From: Martinezella rhizogenes
Lineage (GTDB): Bacteria; Pseudomonadota; Alphaproteobacteria; Rhizobiales; Rhizobiaceae
Length of the DNA stretch: 64,000 bases
NCBI RefSeq assembly: GCF_000799715.1
Contig: NZ_JUHG01000011.1
Span: 1,550,001 to 1,614,000 of the forward strand
Direction: 5' to 3'
A program made the translations under genes and the position numbers. The notes beneath the pieces were generated by a model that ran no database searches, was not told where the DNA came from, and saw only the letters and a program-made list of their open reading frames with translations. Shown piece after piece: positions 8,763-17,530 of this stretch (positions within the stretch are counted from its first letter, which is position 1; every line of letters begins with the position of its first letter).

Positions 8763-9602
8763 ATGAGCGCGGTCGGAAGAGCGATATGGTTCATCGAAAG
8801 CCATTTTGCATCGGATATCTCACTCGACGAGATTGCCGATACGGCCGGTCTGTCGCGTTACCATCTGTCGCGCGTCTTCGGGCTCGCCACCGGCCATTCG
8901 ATCAGCGGCTATATCAGGGGCCGGCGCCTTAGCGGGGCCGCGCTTGCGCTGATCGAAAGCTCATCGACCATTCTCCAGGTTGCCCTCGATGCGGGCTACG
9001 GCTCGCATGAGGCTTTCACCCGTGCCTTCCGCGAGCAATTCGGCATGACGCCGGACAGCTTGCGCAAACAGGGGCACGTCCGAAACCTTGTCTTACTGGA
9101 GCCGATCAGAATGGACGATACCCGCCTTCCCAAGCTCGACGCGCCGCGTTTCGAGACCCGCCCCGCAATGCTGCTTGCCGGCCTCGCGGAAACCTATGCC
9201 CACGAGGCCACGCAGGGAATCCCCTCGCTCTGGCAGAAGTTCAACCAGCATTTCGGCCATATCCCCAACCAGATCGGCAATGTCGCCTATGGCGTCTGCA
9301 CCCAGGCCGAAGGCGAAACTGAAACCTTCCGCTATATGTCCGCCGCCGAGATCAGCACGGCTGACGAGCTGCCCGAGGGCTTCACGACCCTTAAGTTGCC
9401 GCAGCAGCGCTACGCGGTCTTCACCCATCGCGGCCACATCTCCGGCATTTCCGCCACGGTTCAGCAGATCTTCGGCGACTGGCTGCCGCAATCCAGCCAC
9501 CAGCACGGCGGCATGCCCGACATGATGGAGCGCTACGACGACCGTTTCGATCCTCAAACCGGTATGGGCGTAACGGAGATCTGGATTCCCCTGAAGGCAT
9601 AG
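8763..9602 (+). CDS. AraC-family regulator with GyrI-like effector domain
   Basis: 279 residues with the domain order reversed from classical AraC. The two AraC helix-turn-helix motifs come first (SLDEIADTAGLSRYHLSRVF, then TILQVALDAGYGSHEAFTRAF, about residues 20-100). A GyrI/SOUL-like small-molecule-binding domain fills residues 125-279 (PAMLLAGLAETY, then YAVFTHRGHISGISATVQQI). This is the Rob/BmrR-like architecture that often senses drugs or amphiphiles. It lies downstream of emrR on the same strand with a 104-base gap, so a link to stress or drug response is plausible but unproven. Confidence 0.88.
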   Translation: MSAVGRAIWFIESHFASDISLDEIADTAGLSRYHLSRVFGLATGHSISGYIRGRRLSGAALALIESSSTILQVALDAGYGSHEAFTRAFREQFGMTPDSLRKQGHVRNLVLLEPIRMDDTRLPKLDAPRFETRPAMLLAGLAETYAHEATQGIPSLWQKFNQHFGHIPNQIGNVAYGVCTQAEGETETFRYMSAAEISTADELPEGFTTLKLPQQRYAVFTHRGHISGISATVQQIFGDWLPQSSHQHGGMPDMMERYDDRFDPQTGMGVTEIWIPLKA

Positions 9603-9654
9603 AAGCAATGGCGGCGTCTCCAAAAATGGCGCCGCCGCTTGCACCTATGAATTC

Positions 9655-9721
9655 GCTCCTTACATTACCGACCATTGTTGAGGAGCCGGAGCTGGGGGTC
9701 AGCGTTCGGCGAACGCTGACC
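9655..9721 (+). promoter_or_regulatory. Structured 5' leader of the terC gene (candidate cis-regulatory RNA)
   Basis: Two hairpins lie directly upstream of the TerC start. GCTCCT (9655-9660) pairs with AGGAGC (9681-9686). GGTCAGCGTTC (9697-9707) pairs with GAACGCTGACC (9711-9721) as an 11-base stem with a 3-base loop. The second stem ends one base before the AAGGGAA ribosome-binding site. Conserved RNA motifs upstream of terC genes are known (the yybP-ykoY Mn riboswitch, and a terC motif reported in proteobacteria). I see no canonical yybP-ykoY core here, so membership is a hypothesis. Confidence 0.5.
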
Positions 9722-9735
9722 AAAGGGAACCATTG

Positions 9736-10479
9736 ATGGACATTGTTGGCTTGATTCAGGATCCGAGCGCATGGGTTGCGCTGATCACGCTCGTCGTCAT
9801 GGAGGTGGTCCTTGGTATCGACAACCTCATCTTCATCTCGATCCTAACCAACAAACTGCCGCCCGAGCACCGCGAGAAGGCCCGCAAGATCGGCATCGGC
9901 CTTGCGCTCATCATGCGCCTCGCCCTACTCGGCACCGTCGCCTGGATCGTTCAGCTGACGACGCCGGTCTTTGAACTCTTCGGTCACGGCTATTCGTGGA
10001 AAGACATGATCCTGATCGGTGGCGGCCTGTTCCTGGTCTGGAAGGCCACCAAGGAAATCCATCACAATGTCGACCCTGCCGAACACGGCGAGGACTTCAT
10101 CGCCAAATCGACCACAACGGGCTTTGCCGCCGCCATCGGCCAGATCCTGCTGCTCGACCTCGTCTTCTCCGTCGACAGCATCATCACCGCTGTCGGCATG
10201 ACGCCGCATCTGCCGATCATGTTCGTCGCCGTCATCGCCGCCGTGACCGTCATGCTGGTGGCCGCGAACCCGCTTGCCAATTTCATCGAGAGGAACCCGA
10301 CCATCGTCATGCTGGCGCTGGCCTTCCTGCTGATGATCGGCACGACGCTGATCGCAGAAGGCATGGGCTTCCACGTTCCCAAGGGCTACGTCTACACCGC
10401 CATGGCCTTCTCGGCCGCCGTCGAAGTGCTGAACATGGTGGTGCGCAACAGGCGGAAAAAGACGGCTGGCGGCCATTGA
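9736..10479 (+). CDS. TerC-family integral membrane protein
   Basis: 247 residues from ATG 9736, with AAGGGAA seven bases upstream; the preceding TTG is less likely. About seven membrane helices are visible. Two pairs of conserved acidic motifs of the TerC/Alx family are present: [19 protein letters not shown] in helix 1 and [18 protein letters not shown] mid-protein. Relatives export Mn2+ or supply metal to exported enzymes, and some are linked to tellurite resistance; which applies here is not visible. The mRNA leader is structured, which suggests control at the RNA level. Confidence 0.9.
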   Translation: MDIVGLIQDPSAWVALITLVVMEVVLGIDNLIFISILTNKLPPEHREKARKIGIGLALIMRLALLGTVAWIVQLTTPVFELFGHGYSWKDMILIGGGLFLVWKATKEIHHNVDPAEHGEDFIAKSTTTGFAAAIGQILLLDLVFSVDSIITAVGMTPHLPIMFVAVIAAVTVMLVAANPLANFIERNPTIVMLALAFLLMIGTTLIAEGMGFHVPKGYVYTAMAFSAAVEVLNMVVRNRRKKTAGGH

Positions 10480-10488
10480 GGGAAAGGT

Positions 10489-10510
10489 CCGCACCCGAAT
10501 ATGGGTGCGG
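10489..10510. terminator. Hairpin between convergent terC and secreted-protein gene
   Basis: CCGCACCC and GGGTGCGG form a perfect 8-base stem with a 6-base loop in the 34-base gap between two convergent genes. There is no T run on either side, so it may work as a weak or factor-assisted bidirectional terminator. Confidence 0.45.
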
Positions 10511-10513
10511 CGC

Positions 10514-10924
10514 TCACTCCTGGACGTGGACGTCGACCCATTCGCCGATGTCACCCCGGCCGTAAATGTCGACTCTGATCCATATGTTGCCGCGAACGAT
10601 ATCGTTTGCGGCATCGTCGGTGATGGTGCCGCTTGCGAGCATCGCTTCCAGACGCTGGCGGTTGGCGGGGTCCGAGAAGAAGCTGTCGCCCCGGTCGCCC
10701 CGATCACGGCGGCGGTAGGCATGATAGTTCGCACGATCCTGCCGGATGATCTGCCACGGCAGCGCCAGGCGCTCTCCCTTGGAATTATAGAGATCGTCGT
10801 GACCGATATAGGCCCGATAGCTGTCGAGAAGACGGGCCGAACCATCGCGTGTGATCGTCGATTGGGCGACGGCGGGACTGAGCATGGTACCCACGAATAA
10901 AAAGCTCAAAATGAATTTCTTCAT
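10514..10924 (-). CDS. Small secreted protein of unknown function
   Basis: 136 residues. A clear signal peptide covers the first 21 (KK, then FILSFLFVGTMLSPAVAQ, with cleavage after AVA). The mature part is basic and polar, with an Arg/Asp-rich patch (YRRRDRGDRGD) at about residues 70-80 and the C-terminal block IWIRVDIYGRGDIGEWVDVH. I do not recognise a family; it may be a periplasmic protein restricted to rhizobia. It converges on terC across a short hairpin. The coding call rests on the good signal peptide and uninterrupted frame. Confidence 0.6.
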   Translation of the reverse strand: MKKFILSFLFVGTMLSPAVAQSTITRDGSARLLDSYRAYIGHDDLYNSKGERLALPWQIIRQDRANYHAYRRRDRGDRGDSFFSDPANRQRLEAMLASGTITDDAANDIVRGNIWIRVDIYGRGDIGEWVDVHVQE

Positions 10925-11274
10925 CGCTTTCTCCCACTGGTGAATTGAAGATCAATTCTGCCACTATCGCAAAAATTGCAAATGAAAAATGACACGCACA
11001 CCTTTCTCTTCCGACTTTTCCTGGTGGAAATAGGCGGAGGCATCGTGATGGACGAAGCCCCGGGGCGGCATCGTGCTTGCGTCCACGCCATGTCACGACG
11101 CACTTTCCCTTGACGTCATCCAATGAATATGCGCTAAGGCCAGCCAAACGGAAAACGCGGAATTGAAGCGGCAGGACGCCCTTTTCCGGCCGGTTTCCTG
11201 ATCCAGATAAACATTTCCAGCCGGGCAGCGCTTATCCCACGCGGCGGCCTGGCTTTTTCTGACGGGCAAACAAA
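10925..11274. other. 350-base spacer before gltX
   Basis: No convincing gene is present. Open frames here run antisense and show no family signature. The only element I can propose is a promoter for gltX at 11109-11137. The left part (10960-11010) is AT-rich relative to its surroundings and may hold the promoter of the minus-strand secreted-protein gene. Confidence 0.5.
11109..11137 (+). promoter_or_regulatory. Candidate promoter of gltX-lysS
   Basis: CTTGAC at 11109-11114, then 17 bases and CGCTAA at 11132-11137. The first hexamer matches the alphaproteobacterial housekeeping consensus CTTGAC well; the -10 element is poor. It would give a leader of about 130 bases before gltX. Confidence 0.4.
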
Positions 11275-12732
11275 ATGACCACTTCAGGCGTTCGCGTCCG
11301 CATCGCACCCTCCCCGACCGGCGAGCCCCATGTCGGCACCGCCTATATCGCGCTGTTCAATTATCTCTTCGCCAAGAAGCATGGCGGCGAGTTTATCCTG
11401 CGCATCGAAGACACCGACGCGACACGCTCGACGCCGGAATTCGAGACCAAGGTGCTCGACGCGCTGAAATGGTGCGGCCTCGAATGGTCGGAAGGTCCCG
11501 ATATCGGCGGTCCCTACGGCCCCTATCGCCAGAGCGACCGCAAGGACCTCTACAAGCCCTACGTCGAGAAGATCGTCGATGCCGGCCATGGCTTCCGCTG
11601 CTTCTGCACGCCGGAACGCCTGGAGCAGATGCGCGCCGCCCAGCGTGCCGCCGGCCTGCCGCCGAAGTACGACGGGCTCTGTTTGAACCTTTCGGCCGAG
11701 GAAGTCTCGTCGCGCGTTGCCGCCGGCGAGCCGCATGTCGTGCGCATGAAGATCCCGACCGAAGGCTCCTGCAAGTTCCATGACGGCGTCTATGGCGATG
11801 TCGAAATTCCGTGGGATGCCGTCGATATGCAGGTCCTGCTCAAGGCCGACGGCATGCCGACCTATCATATGGCCAACGTCGTCGACGACCATCTGATGAA
11901 GATCACCCATGTGGCGCGCGGCGAAGAATGGCTGGCCTCGGTGCCGAAGCACATCCTGATCTATCGCTATCTCGGCCTCGAACCACCGGTCTTCATGCAT
12001 CTGTCGCTGATGCGCAATGCCGACAAGTCGAAGCTGTCGAAGCGCAAGAATCCGACGTCGATCTCCTATTACACGGCCCTCGGCTATATCCCCGAAGCGC
12101 TGATGAACTTCCTCGGCCTGTTCTTCGTCCAGATCGCCGAAGGCGACGAGCTGCTGACCATGGACGAGCTGACCGAAAAGTTCGATCCGGAAAACCTCTC
12201 CAAGGCCGGCGCGATCTTCGATATCCAGAAGCTCGACTGGCTGAACGGCCGCTGGATCCGCGAAAAACTGTCGGAAGAGGAATTCCAGCAGCGTGTGCTG
12301 ACCTGGGCAATGGAAAACAGCCGCCTGCAGGAAGGTCTGAAGCTGTCGCAGTCGCGCATCTCCAAGCTTGGCGAGCTGCCCGACCTCACCGGCTTCCTGT
12401 TCAAATCCGACCTCAACCTCGACCCCTCTGCTTTCGCCAGGATCAAGTCGACACCGGAAGAGCTGCTGGACATCCTGAACACCGTGCAGCCGGACCTCGA
12501 AAAGATCCTCGAATGGAACGTCGAGACGATCGAAGCCGAACTGCGCGCCATCGCCGACCGCATGGGCAAGAAGCTGAAGGTCATCGTCGCGCCGCTCTTC
12601 GTCGCCGTATCGGGCTCCTCGCGCTCACTGCCGCTTTTCGATAGCATGGCGATCCTCGGCCGCTCCGTCGTGCGCCAGCGGCTGAAACTTGCCGCCCAGA
12701 CCGTTGCGACCCTCGTCGGCCCGAAGAACTGA
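11275..12732 (+). CDS. gltX: Glutamate--tRNA ligase
   Basis: 485 residues, class I synthetase. The HIGH-type signature is RIAPSPTGEPHVGTAYIALF (PHVG at 18-21), the KMSKS-type loop is KLSKR at residues 253-257, and FILRIEDTDATRSTPEF is the conserved Glu/Asp block. It charges tRNA-Glu in the cytoplasm. Many alphaproteobacteria carry two gltX paralogues, one being non-discriminating and also loading tRNA-Gln for the GatCAB route; which type this is cannot be decided here. lysS follows after 15 bases, so the two synthetases are cotranscribed. Confidence 0.97.
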   Translation: MTTSGVRVRIAPSPTGEPHVGTAYIALFNYLFAKKHGGEFILRIEDTDATRSTPEFETKVLDALKWCGLEWSEGPDIGGPYGPYRQSDRKDLYKPYVEKIVDAGHGFRCFCTPERLEQMRAAQRAAGLPPKYDGLCLNLSAEEVSSRVAAGEPHVVRMKIPTEGSCKFHDGVYGDVEIPWDAVDMQVLLKADGMPTYHMANVVDDHLMKITHVARGEEWLASVPKHILIYRYLGLEPPVFMHLSLMRNADKSKLSKRKNPTSISYYTALGYIPEALMNFLGLFFVQIAEGDELLTMDELTEKFDPENLSKAGAIFDIQKLDWLNGRWIREKLSEEEFQQRVLTWAMENSRLQEGLKLSQSRISKLGELPDLTGFLFKSDLNLDPSAFARIKSTPEELLDILNTVQPDLEKILEWNVETIEAELRAIADRMGKKLKVIVAPLFVAVSGSSRSLPLFDSMAILGRSVVRQRLKLAAQTVATLVGPKN

Positions 12733-12747
12733 ACCGGACGTAGAACC

Positions 12748-14244
12748 ATGAACGACAAGACCGAAACATCAGCCCTCTCCTCCGACGCAACGGAAGTTCG
12801 CGCCCAGAAGCTGAAGCTGCTGCGCGAAAAGATCGGCGACGTCTATCCGGCGCATTTTCACCGGACACTGACCAATGCCGAATTGATCGCGAAATATGAG
12901 GGCCTGGAGCCGGACACCGAAACCGCCGATGTCGTTACCGTCGCCGGCCGTGTCTACTCCTCGCGCAATTCCGGCATGTTCATGGATATCCATGATGCCT
13001 CCGGCAAGATCCAGATCTTCAGCCACAAGGACGTCACCGGCGAAGACGCCCGCGGCCTACTGCCGATGATCGATATCGGCGACATCATCGGCGTCACCGG
13101 CGTCGTCCGCCGCACCAAGCGCGGCGAGCTGACGATCAACGCACAGCAGATCACCATGCTGACCAAATCGCTGCTGCCGATGCCCGAGAAGTGGCATGGC
13201 CTCTCCGACATCGAGCTGCGCTATCGCAAGCGCCATCTCGATATCATGACCAACGAGGAATCCAAGCTCCGCTTCCAGCAGCGCAGCCGCATCGTCTCCG
13301 GCATCCGCCGCTTCATGGAAGATGACGGCTTCATGGAAGTCGAGACGCCGATGCTGCATTCGGTCTATGGCGGCGCCACCGCCGAGCCGTTCAAGACGCA
13401 TCACAACACGCTGAAGCTCGACATGTATCTGCGCATCGCGCCGGAACTGTTCCTGAAGCGCACGCTGGTTTCGGGCCTCACCGACAAGGTGTTCGAAATC
13501 AACCGCAACTTCCGCAACGAAGGCGTCTCCACCCGGCACAATCCAGAATTCACCATGATGGAGTGCTACTGGGCCTATGCCGACTACGAGGACATCATGG
13601 ACCTCGTCGAGCGTTTGTTCTCGACGCTGGCCATGTCGATCCACGGCAGCACGGAATTTGCCTTCGGCGACAAGCAGATCTCCTTCAAGGGTCCGTTCCG
13701 CCGCGTGCCCATGCCTGACGCCGTCAAGGAAGCGACCGGCATCGACTTCCTGGCGATCAAGACCGACGAGGAAGCTCGCGCCGCCTCCAAGGCCGCCGGC
13801 TTCGCCGTCGAGAAGGACGCCACCTGGGGCGAATGCCTCGCCTTCATCTTCGAAGAAAAGGTCGAGGGCACGCTGATCCAGCCGTCGCACGTTACGCATT
13901 TCCCGAAGGACATCTCGCCCTTCGCCAAGGAAGTGCCGGGCGAACCGCGCCTCGTCGAACGCTTCGAGACCTATTGCAATGCCTGGGAACTCGGTAACGC
14001 CTTCTCGGAACTCAACGATCCGGAAGAGCAGCGCGCCCGCATGGTCGAGCAGCTCGAGCAGGCGCATGCGCGCGGCGAGAAGCAGAAGGAACTGGACGAG
14101 GAATTCCTCGACGCCATTGACCAGGGCATGCCGCCCGCCGGCGGCCTCGGCATCGGCGTCGATCGCCTGATCATGCTGCTGACCAACTCTCCGTCGATCC
14201 GCGACATCATCCTCTTCCCGGCACGGCGCGCCAAGGCAGACTGA
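12748..14244 (+). CDS. lysS: Lysine--tRNA ligase (class II)
   Basis: 498 residues. An N-terminal OB-fold anticodon-binding domain (DVVTVAGRVYSSRNSGMFMD, about 50-160) is followed by the class II catalytic core. Motif 2 is NRNFRNEGVSTRHNPEFTMM, preceded by YLRIAPELFLKRTLVSG. Motif 3 is GLGIGVDRLIMLLTNSPSIR. It charges tRNA-Lys. It lies 15 bases after gltX on the same strand and ends before a strong bidirectional hairpin. Confidence 0.97.
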   Translation: MNDKTETSALSSDATEVRAQKLKLLREKIGDVYPAHFHRTLTNAELIAKYEGLEPDTETADVVTVAGRVYSSRNSGMFMDIHDASGKIQIFSHKDVTGEDARGLLPMIDIGDIIGVTGVVRRTKRGELTINAQQITMLTKSLLPMPEKWHGLSDIELRYRKRHLDIMTNEESKLRFQQRSRIVSGIRRFMEDDGFMEVETPMLHSVYGGATAEPFKTHHNTLKLDMYLRIAPELFLKRTLVSGLTDKVFEINRNFRNEGVSTRHNPEFTMMECYWAYADYEDIMDLVERLFSTLAMSIHGSTEFAFGDKQISFKGPFRRVPMPDAVKEATGIDFLAIKTDEEARAASKAAGFAVEKDATWGECLAFIFEEKVEGTLIQPSHVTHFPKDISPFAKEVPGEPRLVERFETYCNAWELGNAFSELNDPEEQRARMVEQLEQAHARGEKQKELDEEFLDAIDQGMPPAGGLGIGVDRLIMLLTNSPSIRDIILFPARRAKAD

Positions 14245-14269
14245 GCCAGCCTCGCCAAGACAGCATAAC

Positions 14270-14310
14270 AAAAAACAAAGGCCGCCAGGGTAACCCCATG
14301 GCGGCCTTTG
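14270..14310 (-). terminator. Strong terminator between convergent lysS and Gfo/Idh operon
   Basis: AAAGGCCGCCA (14277-14287) and TGGCGGCCTTT (14299-14309) form an 11-base perfect stem; the loop contains a further GGG/CCC pair. On the minus strand it is followed by TTTTTTG, a textbook terminator for the oxidoreductase operon ending at 14328. On the plus strand the T run is short but it may also stop lysS transcripts. Confidence 0.9.
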
Positions 14311-14327
14311 TCGTTCATCCGTCAGCG

Positions 14328-15491
14328 TTACTTGTATTCCACCCAGACACCGCCCGCATCAGCGGACCGCACGCAGTTTTCCACCCATCGCACACCCTCC
14401 AGGCCGGCATGGACATCGGGAAAGCCAAGCTCTTCCATTCCAGCCGGCGCGAGGCCGCGCTGTCCGTCAATGGCAAAGCCGAAGCGGCGGTAAAGATTGG
14501 CCCAGGCTTCGAACAGACCCTCCGGATGACCGCCGCCGATACGGTCGTCGATCCGGGCCTCCGGATAGAGATAGTCCATGCCGCGCTCGAGGATGCGGAC
14601 CGGTTCACCCTGGATCTCGTAGGAGAGCTGGTTGGGGCGCTCGTCCCACCATTCGACGCTCGCCTTCGATCCGACGATGCGGACCTTCTGCCCATGCATG
14701 GAGCCGGCATTGACGGCGCTCGACCAGACGGTCGCGAGCGCGCCATTGTCGTACTCCATCAGGGTCACGGCATTGTCCTCGAGCGGCGCCCGGCTCTTGA
14801 CGAAGCTCTGGCGTGTGCACATCAAGCGCCTGATCTTCAGATGCGGCAGGATGACCTCCGAGATATAGAGCGGATGCGTCCCGACGTCGCCCAGTACATA
14901 GCTCGGGCCGGCGAATTTGGGATCGACGCGCCAGCGTGTGGACGGGTTCAGCTCCTCGACCGCCGCGCTATGAAAACCATGGGCGAACTGCAGATTGACG
15001 ATACGGATCTCGCCGAGATCGCCATTCCTCACCATGGCCCGCGCCTGCTCGATCATCTGATGCCCGGCATAGCCATAGGTAACGCCGACGATGCGGTTCC
15101 GCGCCTGCGAAAGTGCCTTCAGCTCTTCGGCCTCGGTAACCGTGAAGCAAAGCGGCTTCTCGCAGATGACATGCAGATTATGCTCGAGTGCTGCCTTGCA
15201 GATGGCGAAATGGGTATTGTTCGGGGTCGCGATCGAGACGGCCTGGATACCATCTGGTCGCTTGGCCTCTGCGGCAAACATGGCCAGATAATCCGCATAG
15301 CTGCGCGCCTCGTCGAGCCCGAGCTCCACACCGAAGGCACGGCCGCGCTCCGGATCGATATCGAAGGCACCGGCCACGAGTTCGAATATGCTGTCCCTGA
15401 GCGCGGCCGAGCGATGGATATAGCCGATCTGGCTACCGCGTCCACCTCCGACCATGCCCCAGCGGATCGGCTTTCTCTTCATTCCTGACAT
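14328..15491 (-). CDS. Gfo/Idh/MocA-family NAD(P)-dependent oxidoreductase
   Basis: 387 residues. The Rossmann entry is RWGMVGGGRGSQIGYIHRSA and the conserved catalytic-lysine motif is HVICEKPLCFTVTEAEEL. GDVGTHPLYISE carries the GxxxxH catalytic-histidine region of the C-terminal alpha/beta domain. Relatives oxidise hydroxyl groups of sugars, inositols or glycosides. The ATG at 15491 has AGGGA seven bases upstream. It is the last gene of a three-gene minus-strand unit with two TIM-barrel isomerases (gaps 16 and 48 bases), divergent from a LacI gene. Such sets act in inositol-like or 3-keto-sugar pathways; the exact substrate is unknown. Confidence 0.9.
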   Translation of the reverse strand: MSGMKRKPIRWGMVGGGRGSQIGYIHRSAALRDSIFELVAGAFDIDPERGRAFGVELGLDEARSYADYLAMFAAEAKRPDGIQAVSIATPNNTHFAICKAALEHNLHVICEKPLCFTVTEAEELKALSQARNRIVGVTYGYAGHQMIEQARAMVRNGDLGEIRIVNLQFAHGFHSAAVEELNPSTRWRVDPKFAGPSYVLGDVGTHPLYISEVILPHLKIRRLMCTRQSFVKSRAPLEDNAVTLMEYDNGALATVWSSAVNAGSMHGQKVRIVGSKASVEWWDERPNQLSYEIQGEPVRILERGMDYLYPEARIDDRIGGGHPEGLFEAWANLYRRFGFAIDGQRGLAPAGMEELGFPDVHAGLEGVRWVENCVRSADAGGVWVEYK

Positions 15492-15507
15492 TGTCTATTC
15501 CCTGTTC

Positions 15508-16431
15508 CTAGAAGCCGACCGACCGCAGATAATCACGGCTTTCCTTCACATCATCGAGGCTGCCCGCCACGCTCAGCGGATCGCGTTCCTGCTCGACGGT
15601 GATGAAACCGTGATAGCCGATCTCGGCGAGCGCCCGCTTCACCTCGGGATAGTCGATGATGCCCCGGCCGATCGGGCACATGACGCCCTGGGCGCAAGCC
15701 TCGAAGAAGCGGATCTTCTCGCCGAGCACGCGCTCGAACACCGCCTGGTCGATATCCTTGAAATGGACATAGTCGAGCCGGTCTGCGTAACGGCGCAACG
15801 TCTCCACGGGATCCATGCCGGCATAATAGGTGTGCCCTGTATCGAGGCAGAAGCCGGCCGTCTCCGCCAGTACATCCCCGGCAATCCGCTCGATCTCGTC
15901 GGCGAACTCGATATAGCCGCCAGCATGCGGATGGATGACGGCGCGGACGCCGTATTTGTCCCGGGCAAGCTCGGCGATGGCCTTGATGTTGGCCACCATG
16001 CCCGCCCAGTCTTTATCGGACAGCCGTGGGGCGCGGTTGGAATGACCGGCGGCATAGTCCCTCTCGTCATGACCCCAGTCCATGACGGTGAGATAGGGCG
16101 TCTTGAATCGCTGGCCCTCAGCCTGCCCCGGCTGCGGCAGCCTCGTGATCACGGCGCAGATCTCGTCCGTCTGGCGGAGCAGGTTCTGGCGATTGTCCGG
16201 AGAGACGAGATCGTCGAAGATCGTGCCGGCGACGATGAAGAGATTGCGCTCTGAGAGTGCCTCGGCGACCCGCTGATGATCGAGCGGCACATAGCCGTAT
16301 GGCCCAAGTTCAAGGCCGCCATAGCCGGCGGCGGCGGCTTCGTCGAAGACGCGCTCCCAGGCGGGCAGGTTCGGATTTTTGACGTCGTCCACGCCCCAGC
16401 AGCATGGAGCGGTCGTAATCGTGATGGTCAC
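15508..16431 (-). CDS. Xylose isomerase-like TIM-barrel protein (IolE-like sugar isomerase/dehydratase)
   Basis: 307 residues from a GTG start with AGGA about eight bases upstream. AP_endonuc_2/xylose-isomerase-like TIM-barrel features are AAAAGYGGLELGPYGYVPLD near the N terminus, VIHPHAGGYIEFADEIERI with the first metal-binding residues, CLDTGHTYYAGMDPVE (Asp/His ligands) and YVHFKDIDQ. IolE (2-keto-myo-inositol dehydratase) has a similar layout. Gene order (TIM barrel, TIM barrel, Gfo/Idh) resembles inositol-type or keto-sugar catabolic sets, but no iolA, iolB, iolC or iolD is nearby, so the iol name is not applied. Confidence 0.85.
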   Translation of the reverse strand: MTITITTAPCCWGVDDVKNPNLPAWERVFDEAAAAGYGGLELGPYGYVPLDHQRVAEALSERNLFIVAGTIFDDLVSPDNRQNLLRQTDEICAVITRLPQPGQAEGQRFKTPYLTVMDWGHDERDYAAGHSNRAPRLSDKDWAGMVANIKAIAELARDKYGVRAVIHPHAGGYIEFADEIERIAGDVLAETAGFCLDTGHTYYAGMDPVETLRRYADRLDYVHFKDIDQAVFERVLGEKIRFFEACAQGVMCPIGRGIIDYPEVKRALAEIGYHGFITVEQERDPLSVAGSLDDVKESRDYLRSVGF

Positions 16432-16479
16432 GGGGTCATTCCTGTCTGATATCGAAAAGGTCGAACGGCGGGCCGGTGA

Positions 16480-17394
16480 TCAGGCACGCTTTGCCGGCCA
16501 GTATTTGTCGACATATGTCTGGATTTCCGAGCGCATGAACTTTCCGGAAGCGTCAGCCCGCTCTTCCCAGCCGAAGACGCAGGCCGTGACGATACCGTCG
16601 AAGCCGACCGCCGCCAGAGACGAGAAGAAGACGTCCCAGTCGATCTCGCCCTGATACATGTCCATGTGCTGGTGGATCGTCACCTTCGCGCCCGGCGGAT
16701 TGACGATGTAGCGAAGGCCGGAGGACGCTTTGTGATTATAGGTGTCGGCCACATGCACATGGTTGATCAGCGGACCCGCATCCCGGATCATCCTCGCCAT
16801 GTCGTCGCCGAAGTAGAAGGTGTGTGGCGCGCAGTAGAGGAACTTCACATTGTCCGAACCGATCGTCTTCAGCATGTCGATGGCCGGATGCAGCGTCTCG
16901 CACCAGTCTTCCGGATGCGGCTCCATGTTGAGGGTAACGCCTTCCTTTTCGAACACCGGAACGAGTTCCTCGATCGAGCGCCACCAGGCCGCCTCGCTGT
17001 GTTCATGGGTATGCATGCCGCCGCAGCAGTTCGAGCGATGGCTCCGGTCGGGCGAAGGGCCTCGGCCGAATTCCGAGTTCATCGTGTCGCAATCCATCTC
17101 GACGGCGATCCGGATCGCTTCCTTCCAATAGCCAACCGCCGCCTGCCGCTCATCTTCGTGCGGGCTTGCCCAGCGATACATCGGCAGGAGCGATGCGAGC
17201 TTGACGCCGTGGTCCTTCAGCGCCGCCTTGAATTCGGCGATGCGTTCCTTGTGGGCACGCGGCCGCACCCACCAGGGAAGGAAATCGTCGCGCGGCGACA
17301 GTTCGATATGGTCAAAGCCAAGCTCCGCTGCCTTGCGGCAAAGCTGATCAAGCGGCAGGTGCCGGTGCATATGCGGGTCGAGTGCGATCTTCAT
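16480..17394 (-). CDS. Sugar phosphate isomerase/epimerase-type TIM-barrel protein
   Basis: 304 residues starting with MKIALDPHMHRHLPLDQLCR; the ATG is preceded by GGAGGAG. Metal-binding blocks of the xylose-isomerase-like barrel are NMEPHPEDWCETLHPAIDML, LYCAPHTFYFGDDMARMI, INHVHVADTYNH and a C-terminal ACVFGWEERAD. It is rich in His and Cys around the centre (NCCGGMHTHEHSE, about residues 120-135), unusual for the family and perhaps an extra metal site. First gene of the three-gene minus-strand unit; the divergent LacI gene starts 206 bases away. The substrate is unknown. Confidence 0.85.
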   Translation of the reverse strand: MKIALDPHMHRHLPLDQLCRKAAELGFDHIELSPRDDFLPWWVRPRAHKERIAEFKAALKDHGVKLASLLPMYRWASPHEDERQAAVGYWKEAIRIAVEMDCDTMNSEFGRGPSPDRSHRSNCCGGMHTHEHSEAAWWRSIEELVPVFEKEGVTLNMEPHPEDWCETLHPAIDMLKTIGSDNVKFLYCAPHTFYFGDDMARMIRDAGPLINHVHVADTYNHKASSGLRYIVNPPGAKVTIHQHMDMYQGEIDWDVFFSSLAAVGFDGIVTACVFGWEERADASGKFMRSEIQTYVDKYWPAKRA

Positions 17395-17530
17395 GGAGCT
17401 CCTCCGTCATCCGGCGTGACCACGAGCGGGCCAACGGATGATCTTTCGTCTGGATCGTTTTGGGATTCGGTTTTCCTCCCGAATTGCCCAGAGGATAGGC
17501 CCGCTCCGTGCTGGCTCTCCAATCCTTCCT

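Noticed and set aside
9610..9636. GGCGGCG/CGCCGCC hairpin after the AraC-GyrI gene as a terminator
   Set aside because: The stem is short with no T run; it may contribute to termination but was not strong enough to list separately.
10921..11147. Short antisense frames in the spacer before gltX
   Set aside because: No start signals and no plausible protein features; treated as non-coding.
13057..14271. 404-codon minus-strand frame over lysS
   Set aside because: Shadow of lysS, which has all class II synthetase motifs on the plus strand.
15508..16431. Naming this TIM-barrel gene iolE
   Set aside because: The fold and some motifs agree, but no other inositol genes are present, so the specific name would overstate the evidence.
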